This document shows, piece by piece, positions 7,969 through 14,921 of a stretch of DNA of 38,386 bases. The stretch is from Lachnospiraceae bacterium (GTDB lineage: Bacteria; Bacillota; Clostridia; Lachnospirales; Lachnospiraceae), in assembly GCA_016297945.1 (NCBI GenBank), contig JAEDFR010000016.1, positions 1 through 38,386 of the forward strand. The letters run 5' to 3'. The notes beneath the pieces are model-generated. The model ran no database searches, was not told where the DNA came from, and saw only the letters and a program-made list of their open reading frames with translations. The translations under genes and the position numbers were made by a program. How positions within the stretch are numbered: position 1 is the stretch's first letter; every line of letters starts with the position of its first letter.

Positions 7969-9120
7969 ATGGATATATCATATGTATCAAATACATTAAG
8001 CAATTTACTTCATCAGACAGCATTTTTTAATCTGACTGTCGGTAATTATTTCATGATTTTAATTGCATGTGTATTTCTTTATCTTGCGATTGCTAAAGGC
8101 TTTGAACCATTGCTTTTAACACCTATCGCATTCGGTATGCTTCTGGTAAATATCTATCCGAGTATCATGACACCTTTTGGTGACGGACAGACCGGCGGTT
8201 TACTGTATTATTTCTATGTTCTGGACGAATGGTCAATCTTACCTTCCCTGATTTTCATGGGTGTAGGTGCGATGACAGACTTTGGTCCTTTGATTGCAAA
8301 CCCTAAGAGTTTCTTGTTGGGTGCAGCAGCTCAGTTCGGTATCTTTGCAGCTTATTTTGGTGCTATTGCAATGGGATTCAACGACAAAGCAGCCGCAGCA
8401 ATCTCTATCATCGGTGGTGCGGATGGTCCGACATCTATCTTCTTGGCCGGTAAGCTTGGACAGACAGCGTTATTGGGACCGATTGCCGTGGCGGCATATT
8501 CTTATATGTCACTGGTACCAATCATACAGCCCCCGATTATGAAACTGTTTACAACAGAAAAAGAAAGAAAAATCAAAATGGGTCAGTTACGTCCCGTTAG
8601 TAAATTAGAGAAGATTTTATTCCCTATCATTGTAACAATCGTTGTATGTATGATCCTTCCTACAACCGCTCCTTTGGTTGGTATGCTTATGCTTGGTAAC
8701 CTGTTCAAAGAGTCTGGTGTAGTAAGACAGTTACAGGAAACAGCATCCAATGCATTGATGTACATTGTCGTTATCCTTTTGGGAACCTCTGTAGGTGCTA
8801 CAACTTCCGCAGAAGCATTCTTGAACTGGGATACTTTAAAAATCGTTGCATTAGGTTTGATTGCATTTGCTTTTGGTACGTTTGCCGGAGTTGTCTTTGG
8901 TAAGATTATGTGTGTGGCAACAAAAGGTCAGGTAAATCCTTTGATTGGTTCAGCCGGTGTATCAGCTGTTCCGATGGCTGCCCGTGTATCCCAGAAGGTA
9001 GGTGCGGAGGCCGATCCGACAAACTTCTTATTGATGCATGCGATGGGACCGAACGTTGCCGGTGTTGTTGGTACAGCGGTAGCAGCCGGAACCTTTATGG
9101 CGATCTTCGGGGTATTTTAA
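7969..9120 (+). CDS. oadB: Na+-transporting decarboxylase beta subunit
   Basis: 383 residues and about ten TM helices, the integral membrane pump that decarboxylates carboxybiotin and exports Na+. Family signatures are GVGAMTDFGPLIANP, SIIGGADGPTSIF with the ion-binding GGADGPT, and NPLIGSAGVSAVPMAARVSQ followed by HAMGPNVAGVVGTAVAAG near the C-terminus. The Asp of GGADGPT, essential in characterised OadB proteins, is present. The ATG 7969 has AGGAGG (7955-7960) at 8 bases. The TTG at 7966 is a less likely start. It is slightly shorter than average (about 375-430). The last codons GGGGTATTTTAA can pair with GCCCCG just after the stop, so the gene end is part of the structured element that follows. 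Confidence 0.96.
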   Translation: MDISYVSNTLSNLLHQTAFFNLTVGNYFMILIACVFLYLAIAKGFEPLLLTPIAFGMLLVNIYPSIMTPFGDGQTGGLLYYFYVLDEWSILPSLIFMGVGAMTDFGPLIANPKSFLLGAAAQFGIFAAYFGAIAMGFNDKAAAAISIIGGADGPTSIFLAGKLGQTALLGPIAVAAYSYMSLVPIIQPPIMKLFTTEKERKIKMGQLRPVSKLEKILFPIIVTIVVCMILPTTAPLVGMLMLGNLFKESGVVRQLQETASNALMYIVVILLGTSVGATTSAEAFLNWDTLKIVALGLIAFAFGTFAGVVFGKIMCVATKGQVNPLIGSAGVSAVPMAARVSQKVGAEADPTNFLLMHAMGPNVAGVVGTAVAAGTFMAIFGVF

Positions 9121-9247
9121 GCCCCGCATGATTTTCGAATAAAGACAATGTATGCTTGCATACAAATTGGCTTTAGATGAAAATCATATGGAGCGCATAG
9201 CGCGACGAAATAGCCCGGAAGGGCTATGAGTTGGCGGGGATTAAAAT
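9121..9247 (+). other. Structured intergenic element inside the decarboxylase operon
   Basis: A nested set of stems can be drawn: CCCCGC (9122-9127) with GCGGGG (9234-9239) closes the element. ATGATTTTC (9128-9136) pairs with GAAAATCAT (9179-9187), and inside it is the rod-like hairpin TGTATGC-TT-GCATACA extended by CAA/TTG and AAAG/CTTT. GCGC-ATA-GCGC follows near 9193-9203, and then TAGCCCGGAAGGGCTA (9211-9226). The CCCCG can also pair with CGGGG at the end of oadB (about 9109-9113), giving two exclusive folds. No open frame or promoter is evident. It separates the pump gene from the alpha-subunit gene, whose start lies about 60 bases further on. Confidence 0.55.
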
Positions 9248-9307
9248 ATGGCTCCATATCAAAAAGCGAAAAATAATTCATTAAAAATTAATTTGGAGGA
9301 AAAAATA

Positions 9308-10747
9308 ATGGCAGAACAGAAACCCGTAAAAATTACGGAAACTATATTACGTGATGCACATCAGTCATTGATCGCAACCAGAATGCCTACCGATTTTATG
9401 CTTCCTATTTTGGATAAGCTTGATCAGGTCGGATATAACTCATTAGAGTGCTGGGGCGGTGCTACATTTGATGCTTCCCTTCGTTTCTTAAAAGAAGATC
9501 CTTGGGACAGATTAAGAAAAATTAAAGACAAATGTAAAAATACACCTCTTCAGATGTTATTCCGTGGTCAGAATATCTTAGGATACAGACCTTATGCTGA
9601 TGATGTTGTAGATGCATTCGTTGAAAAATCTGTTGCAAACGGTATCGATATCATTCGTATTTTTGACTGCTTAAATGATATCCGCAACTTACAGGCTGCA
9701 GTTGATGCAACAAACAAGATTAAACAGCGTGAAGGAAGAGGACATGCTCAGATCGCCCTTTCTTATACATTAGGTGATGCTTATACGCTTGATTATTGGG
9801 CAAAAATGGCAAAAGACATCGAAGAGATGGGTGCAGATTCTATCTGTATCAAGGATATGGCAGGTCTTTTGGTTCCTTACAAAGCAGAAGAGCTTGTTAA
9901 GACATTAAAAGAGTCTACAAAGCTTCCAATCCAGTTGCACACACATTACACATCCGGTGTTGCTTCCATGACATACTTAAAAGCGGTAGAAGCAGGTGTT
10001 GATGTGATCGACTGTGCAATGTCACCTTTAGCATTGGGTACATCACAGCCCGCAACGGAAGTTATGGTTGAAGCATTCCGCGGTACTCCTTATGATACAG
10101 GATATGACCAAAACTTACTGGCAGAAATCGCTAACTACTTTGCACCTTACAGAGAAGAGTGCTTAGAAAGCGGATTATTATCTACCAAAGTACTTGGTGT
10201 AAACATCAAAACATTACTTTATCAGGTACCCGGCGGTATGCTTTCTAACATGGTTAGCCAGTTAAAAGAACAGCATGCAGAAGATAAATTCCAGGAAGTA
10301 TTGGAAGAAATCCCGAGAGTACGTAAAGACTGTGGTGAACCGCCGCTTGTTACTCCTTCATCTCAGATTGTTGGTACACAGGCTATCTTCAACGTATTAA
10401 TGGGTGAAAGATACAAAATGGCTACCGGAGAATTCAAAGATTTACTTCGCGGTAACTATGGTCAGACTGTAAAACCTATGAACGAAGAAGTAATCAACAA
10501 GGTTATTCCGGGAGAAAAACGTTCTACAGCTCGTTCTGCAGAAGCTACCGGACATACAGAGCCCGAACTTGAATCAATCAAGGCTGAAATGATTGAAAAA
10601 GGATTTGAACCTCAGCAGGAAGAAGATGTATTATCTTATGCATTGTTCCCTCAGGTTGCTGCCGATTTCTTCAAATATCGTAAAGCTCAGCAGGAAAAAG
10701 TTGATTTAACAAAAGCTGATACAGCTAACGGAGCATATCCGGTATAA
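9308..10747 (+). CDS. oadA: Oxaloacetate decarboxylase alpha-like / transcarboxylase 5S-like carboxyltransferase
   Basis: 479 residues. The HMGL-like TIM barrel starts with ETILRDAHQSLIATRM, where the Asp of RDAHQS is a metal ligand. It continues with FRGQNILGYRPYADDVV, IKDMAGL (site of the carbamylated Lys in relatives) and LHTHYTSGVASM (the two metal His). The PYC_OADA conserved domain follows (VPGGMLSNM, VTPSSQIVGTQAIFNVL). There is no C-terminal biotin domain, unlike full OadA (about 590). The carrier is the separate 122-residue protein encoded upstream, as in the transcarboxylase 5S subunit. The start is ATG 9308 after TTGGAGGAAAAAATA. The open frame reaches back to 9248, but that part lies over the structured element's flank and has no ribosome site. 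It would exchange CO2 between oxaloacetate or pyruvate and biotin. Confidence 0.93.
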   Translation: MAEQKPVKITETILRDAHQSLIATRMPTDFMLPILDKLDQVGYNSLECWGGATFDASLRFLKEDPWDRLRKIKDKCKNTPLQMLFRGQNILGYRPYADDVVDAFVEKSVANGIDIIRIFDCLNDIRNLQAAVDATNKIKQREGRGHAQIALSYTLGDAYTLDYWAKMAKDIEEMGADSICIKDMAGLLVPYKAEELVKTLKESTKLPIQLHTHYTSGVASMTYLKAVEAGVDVIDCAMSPLALGTSQPATEVMVEAFRGTPYDTGYDQNLLAEIANYFAPYREECLESGLLSTKVLGVNIKTLLYQVPGGMLSNMVSQLKEQHAEDKFQEVLEEIPRVRKDCGEPPLVTPSSQIVGTQAIFNVLMGERYKMATGEFKDLLRGNYGQTVKPMNEEVINKVIPGEKRSTARSAEATGHTEPELESIKAEMIEKGFEPQQEEDVLSYALFPQVAADFFKYRKAQQEKVDLTKADTANGAYPV

Positions 10748-10782
10748 GCAGTTGCTCATTATGAAAACTACTCGCAAGAGAC

Positions 10783-10816
10783 AAAGGTCGTCCATGATTC
10801 ATGGACGGCCTTTTTT
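10783..10816 (+). terminator. Intrinsic terminator of the decarboxylase operon
   Basis: AAAGGTCGTCCATG and CATGGACGGCCTTT pair almost perfectly (one G-U) around a 3-nt loop, and TTTTTT follows. It lies 35 bp after the oadA stop. Confidence 0.92.
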
Positions 10817-10850
10817 ATAAAATATGTCCCTTTTCGGATTTGTGTTCCCA

Positions 10851-11045
10851 ATATATATCTTTGCCGCCTCGTACTTCGGTTTCTAGACTTTCTAAGCGGC
10901 ATGCTTACAAAGTATGATTAAATGACCGGTTTCAAAACTCAGACTTCGTCTTCAAACAGTTGAAACCGGTCATTACTTTTGTTCGCTTATGCCGCTAAGA
11001 AAGACACGAAACCTCGTAAAAGCCGGCGGACAAAGATATATATTG
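10851..11045. repeat. Palindromic repeat family, copy 2 (complete, both arms)
   Basis: The centre is a perfect 15-bp inverted repeat, AATGACCGGTTTCAA (10921-10935) and TTGAAACCGGTCATT (10960-10974), around a loop that holds AGACTTCGTCT. Imperfect arms continue on both sides: ATATATATCTTTG, CCGCC, TTTCT.AGCGGCAT on the left match the reverse complement of ATGCCGCTAAGAAA, GGCGG and CAAAGATATATAT on the right. The whole ~195 bp would fold into one long hairpin. The right half is repeated at 1-113 and, inverted, at about 29303-29408. No transposase is present nearby, so it is MITE- or REP-like. With the terminator at 10783 and the promoter at 11077 it explains the gap between oadA and the next gene. 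Confidence 0.85.
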
Positions 11046-11076
11046 AAACATAAATGCGAAAAGCGAATAAAATATT

Positions 11077-11105
11077 TTGAAAAAAATTGGATAATAGAAT
11101 ACTAT
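11077..11105 (+). promoter_or_regulatory. Predicted sigma-A promoter for the unknown membrane protein
   Basis: The -35 is TTGAAA (11077-11082), followed by a 17-bp spacer and the -10 TACTAT (11100-11105). It begins about 30 bp after the end of the palindromic repeat. Transcription would start near 11112. Confidence 0.55.
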
Positions 11106-11206
11106 AGTTATAGGGCATTGTATTTACAATGTTTCATTTCATAAAGAAAGTGCAAATTATGCTTTGGGGCATTTCATCATATTTTGATAAATACACAGGG
11201 AAAATA

Positions 11207-12625
11207 ATGAAAAATATAGAAAATAATATCGTAAATTGTGAAAAAGAAACAGGGAAGAAGATTATAGACGTTGCAGAAAAAAGCGCAATGAAAAAGGTTA
11301 TTCTATGTTCAATGGCAAGTATTATAATCTGTATTGTGCTATTGTTTTTGACATCACTCATTCCACAAAGTGCTTTTCAAAAGAATATGGAAAAGTCGGC
11401 TGATTATTATAGTAATCATCAGATGTTTGACCATGTTACGCATTTTATGTTTTTAAGCAGACAGGATAACTATGCGGACTGTATTTTAACGAATATTATT
11501 TATCATATTGACCAAAGTGATTTATTGCATTCGGTTTTGCGCGCATCCTATTACAATCCGGAAGATGAAAGTGTTGCAGATAGTTTTGCATATGCAGTTC
11601 ATCATAAGGTGAATGCAAATGTTGATTATTCGAGGTATTGGCATGGTTCCATGGTGGTGTTGAGGCCGTTGTTTGTGCTTTTTGACATAACAGGTGTTCG
11701 TATGGTGCTTGGAATTGTCATTCTGATTCTGACAGTCTGGTTTGAAATACTTTTATTTAAGAATCGGTATTCTTATTTCGGTATCTGTTATGCATTGGGA
11801 CTGTTACTGGTTTCCGTGTGGATGTGTGCGTTTTGCATAGAATATGCCATGCCTTTTGTTGTGATGTCAGTGGAATTGCCGGTTTTGTTTTTGCTGTTGA
11901 CCAAATTGTTCAACAAAACCGGTAAGACGACTGTGCAAAGGCCGGAGCTTGTTTTGTGGACGGTTCTATCCTGTGCCGGGATTGTGACAGCGTTTGTGGA
12001 TTTTTTGACGACGGAAACCATTACCTTTACGATGGCATATGTATTGTATCTCATTATAAAAGAGCGATTTCGTCAGATGAAATCTTTAAAGGAAGAGTGC
12101 ATCTGTTTCTTAAAAAGCGGCATCATCTGGTTTTGTTCCTATGCGTTCATGGTGCTTTTAAGGTGGATGATCTCACTGGCTGTTCTTGGGAAGGAAGCTT
12201 TTTTTGCAGCATTAAATCAGGCTGCTTTGCGTATAAACGGAGATGCAACACTGGGCAATGTCATAGGTGCAGAGACGGTATCTGATTTTGAGAGAATCAG
12301 CGGTGCGCTTTGGAGAAATATAGGATGTATTTTTCCTTTTAAAGATGAAATGTCTTTAAAAGATACGCTTTTGTATGTGTTATTGATTGGAATTGTTACA
12401 TTTTGTATATGGTATCTGTTTCGCAAAAAGCGGGAGAGTTGTCTTAATAAAATGCTACTGATAGTCAGTGTACTTCCGTTTTTGCGGTTTTGGGTATTAA
12501 ACAATCATTCCTACATTCATTTTTTCTTTACCTATCGGGCGCTTTTGGTGGGAGTGGTTGTGCTTTTGTATCTAACAGGCGTTTTTTTGCTTGGATTTTT
12601 GATGAAACCGAAAAAGAAACATTGA
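11207..12625 (+). CDS. Multi-pass membrane protein of unknown function
   Basis: 472 residues from this start. I do not recognise the family with confidence. A first TM helix lies near residues 28-50. A polar stretch of about 100 residues follows, containing HFMFLSRQDNYADCILTNI and YSRYWHGSMVVLRPLFVLF. Then come some eight more TM helices, separated by short loops. One loop carries FLTTETITFTMA, and the basic end is MKPKKKH. The layout (TM, large external loop, many helices) resembles GT-C glycosyltransferase-type membrane proteins, which is only a guess. Start choice: ATG 11207 follows ACAGGGAAAATA. The frame is open back to ATG 11129, only about 17 bases from the predicted transcript start and with no ribosome site, so 498 residues is the alternative. 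It appears to be a single-gene unit between its own promoter and a terminator. Confidence 0.75.
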   Translation: MKNIENNIVNCEKETGKKIIDVAEKSAMKKVILCSMASIIICIVLLFLTSLIPQSAFQKNMEKSADYYSNHQMFDHVTHFMFLSRQDNYADCILTNIIYHIDQSDLLHSVLRASYYNPEDESVADSFAYAVHHKVNANVDYSRYWHGSMVVLRPLFVLFDITGVRMVLGIVILILTVWFEILLFKNRYSYFGICYALGLLLVSVWMCAFCIEYAMPFVVMSVELPVLFLLLTKLFNKTGKTTVQRPELVLWTVLSCAGIVTAFVDFLTTETITFTMAYVLYLIIKERFRQMKSLKEECICFLKSGIIWFCSYAFMVLLRWMISLAVLGKEAFFAALNQAALRINGDATLGNVIGAETVSDFERISGALWRNIGCIFPFKDEMSLKDTLLYVLLIGIVTFCIWYLFRKKRESCLNKMLLIVSVLPFLRFWVLNNHSYIHFFFTYRALLVGVVVLLYLTGVFLLGFLMKPKKKH

Positions 12626-12711
12626 AGTCTAAAATAACAAAAGATCACAAAAATATCCCAAATGTCAAAGGAATAAATAAAAATACTGTAGAAACATAAA
12701 AAACACAAAAA

Positions 12712-12748
12712 AATAAAAAACACAAGATGTTGCATTGTGTTTTTTATT
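12712..12748 (+). terminator. Terminator hairpin, overlaps next promoter
   Basis: AATAAAAAACACAA (12712-12725) and TTGTGTTTTTTATT (12735-12748) are perfect 14-bp inverted repeats with a 9-nt loop. The A/T-rich stem gives a poly-U 3' side for the membrane-protein transcript. The loop contains part of the -35 of the following promoter. Confidence 0.6.
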
Positions 12749-12758
12749 CTGATACAAT
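12730..12758 (+). promoter_or_regulatory. Predicted sigma-A promoter for the InlB-repeat protein
   Basis: The -35 is TTGCAT (12730-12735), followed by a 17-bp spacer and the -10 TACAAT (12753-12758). It is embedded in the terminator hairpin of the upstream gene. Confidence 0.55.
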
Positions 12759-12820
12759 TATTATGGTATGTTTTATGATGATGCAGGAGTGTATCTGCAT
12801 GAATCAAATGAGGTGAATTC

Positions 12821-14749
12821 ATGAAAGAATTGAGAAAAAGAGTAAATGGGTTAATTGCAATATTGTTGGCTGTATGTATGAGTTTGGAAATGTCAGGTGA
12901 ACAAGTGGCAGCTGCGACGACTATTAGTTTTGGAGTTAATAATATTGATTTATCTACGATTTCATCTTATCCTTCGACAAGCTTGCAATTATCTGAAGTG
13001 GGAGATGTAATGGAACGGGCTTCTTCGGGAGGATGTTTTGCTATAGATAATAACAGTGATTCAGGAATAACGGATTATCTTACTTTTGATCCAAATAATT
13101 ATACCGCATCGGATAGAACTACAAAATTTTATACATCAGCAGAATTAACAACTGATTTGCCGGTTGAATACAAAGCTATTCAAATTGTCTCAGCAAGTTT
13201 GTTATCTGATTCTGAAGGAGAAAATATTCAAGATACATATGATCACTATCCATTATATAGTATCAAACTTCAATGGGTGCCGGCACAAACATACACACTG
13301 AATTATGATCTTAACGGGGGCACCGGAACAGCAATAGCTTCCCGGAAGCAGCAATGGGAGAAAGCCTATAGTTTGGAAAATCCATCTGATTGGACAAAAA
13401 AAGGCTATGAATTTAACGGCTGGTCTTTTTCATCAGATCGTTCAGGAACTACTTATCTGGCTGGTAGTGAAATTACCCTGCCAAATGATGAGATTACTAC
13501 TGTTAACGATGGCCAGGAATTAACTTTATATGCAGTTTGGAATCCATATGTTTATACTGCGATGTTTAACCCCGGAAGTGTAGGTCAGGAAAACCCCACC
13601 GGTGATGAGATGGGTATAATGGAGAGTTCATCCGATCAGGCAATTACTTTGCCGGAATGTACCTATACCTTGTCAAATTATCATTTTGCCGGTTGGAAAT
13701 ATTGGGGTCCTGTAGAGAGCACATCAGATGCATTAGAGGAGAATGTGGGAACCGTTTATCCGGCAGGCAGTAAATTCGAATATCTTCCTGGTTATGACAA
13801 TGATATAATTCAATTTGAAGCCCAGTGGGATCCAAATACAGTGAGTATTTCCTATGATGCGAATGGTGGAACCGGAACCATGGCGGGGGCGACATATACA
13901 TACGATGGATCGATATTTGCCTATTTATTGCCCGGCGCTGACGGCAGTTTATCAAAAGACGGATATCGTTTTATAGGCTGGTGTGAAAATGCGGATGGAT
14001 CTTCCGATATCATGCCCGAAGGATATCAGTATCCTTTGGATTTTTCCAAGGGTAATCAGGATATTACCTTGTACGCAATCTGGGAGTCCAATGCTTATTC
14101 TATCCGGTTTAACGGAAACGGCGGAACGGGAGAGATGGCTAATCAGGCAGGAATCTCATCAGAACCGACGATATTAAATCCCAATCAGTTTACCAGTATT
14201 GACCAGATGTTTGCAGGCTGGTCTACAACGGGTACCGGAACGGTACAGTATGCAGACCGCGCATCTTTTGATTATAAAGCATCTACCAATAATCAGGTTG
14301 TAGATTTATTTGCAATCTGGACCAAGCTGTATAAGCTTGCCTTTGATGCCAACGGCGGTGGTGGCAACATGGATACTTTATTAAACGGAATGGATGGAAT
14401 TGGGCAGACCTTACCGGAATGTGCTTTTACAAAAGAAGGTTTTGTATTTAAAGGCTGGGCAACCAATCCTTATACCTTAACAGCAGAGTATCAGCCGGGA
14501 GATTCCTTTACCTATTCTCCGCAGACTGCCGGTGAAACCGTGACTTTGTATGCTATCTGGGAAGCAGAAGGTGCCAATGCTGCAGAAAGAATCCAGGTTG
14601 GCGTGGGAACGGTTTACCTGACAGCAGGACAGGAGTACTTTTTTGGCTCGGAAGGTGTCTATAAAGTGGATGGGGATCCGACTGCCTATCCGATGAATAC
14701 GATATTCTATGTTCCGGTAAGCGGAAATTATACGATATCGGTTCAATAG
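12821..14749 (+). CDS. Secreted InlB B-repeat (Listeria-Bacteroides repeat) protein
   Basis: 642 residues. It has a signal peptide (basic MKELRKRVNG, hydrophobic core, AAA end near 33), then a unique region of about 110 residues. Then come about six InlB-B-type repeats (Flg_new family) of 60-90 residues. Each begins like Y.L.YD.NGGTGT, has a GY.F.GW block and closes with ITLYA.W. Clear copies end near residues 240, 335, 420, 503 and 580. The last ~55 residues (ERIQVGVGTVYLTAGQEYF to YTISVQ) are a different small beta domain. No LPxTG motif, choline-binding repeat or SLH domain is seen, so how it stays at the surface is unclear. It may be freely secreted. Such repeats occur in adhesins and other surface proteins. 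GAGGTGAATTC precedes the ATG. Confidence 0.88.
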   Translation: MKELRKRVNGLIAILLAVCMSLEMSGEQVAAATTISFGVNNIDLSTISSYPSTSLQLSEVGDVMERASSGGCFAIDNNSDSGITDYLTFDPNNYTASDRTTKFYTSAELTTDLPVEYKAIQIVSASLLSDSEGENIQDTYDHYPLYSIKLQWVPAQTYTLNYDLNGGTGTAIASRKQQWEKAYSLENPSDWTKKGYEFNGWSFSSDRSGTTYLAGSEITLPNDEITTVNDGQELTLYAVWNPYVYTAMFNPGSVGQENPTGDEMGIMESSSDQAITLPECTYTLSNYHFAGWKYWGPVESTSDALEENVGTVYPAGSKFEYLPGYDNDIIQFEAQWDPNTVSISYDANGGTGTMAGATYTYDGSIFAYLLPGADGSLSKDGYRFIGWCENADGSSDIMPEGYQYPLDFSKGNQDITLYAIWESNAYSIRFNGNGGTGEMANQAGISSEPTILNPNQFTSIDQMFAGWSTTGTGTVQYADRASFDYKASTNNQVVDLFAIWTKLYKLAFDANGGGGNMDTLLNGMDGIGQTLPECAFTKEGFVFKGWATNPYTLTAEYQPGDSFTYSPQTAGETVTLYAIWEAEGANAAERIQVGVGTVYLTAGQEYFFGSEGVYKVDGDPTAYPMNTIFYVPVSGNYTISVQ

Positions 14750-14760
14750 TGATTACAGAT

Positions 14761-14795
14761 AGCTGGAGTATTTATACTTCGGCTCTTTGTTATAG
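14761..14795 (+). terminator. Possible terminator after the InlB-repeat gene
   Basis: AGCTGGAGTAT and ATACTTCGGCT (14761-14784) form an 11-bp stem with two wobble pairs and a 2-nt loop. The following CTTTGTTAT is a poor U-tract, so termination would be partial. Confidence 0.4.
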
Positions 14796-14840
14796 TTAAA
14801 ATATTACAGCTAAATTCTAATATGACATGAAAATAGTTGG

Positions 14841-14887
14841 ATTGTTTACCGAATTGATTTTTCGGATTGATTTTCCAGATTGATATT
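14841..14887 (+). repeat. Tandem 12-13 bp direct repeats upstream of the cyclase gene
   Basis: ATTGTTTAC (14841), ATTGATTTT (14853), ATTGATTTT (14866) and ATTGATATT (14879) recur every 12-13 bp, ending 35 bp before the cyclase start. The spacing is a bit more than one helical turn, so this could be a multi-site operator. It could also be simple sequence drift in an AT-rich leader. Confidence 0.5.
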
Positions 14888-14921
14888 ATGAAAATGCAAA
14901 GGTGATTCTGAGGAAGTATAA

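Noticed and set aside
9248..9307. N-terminal extension of the oadA frame
   Set aside because: The strong GGAGGA site points to ATG 9308, and the family N-terminus starts there. The extension looks unlike other family members.
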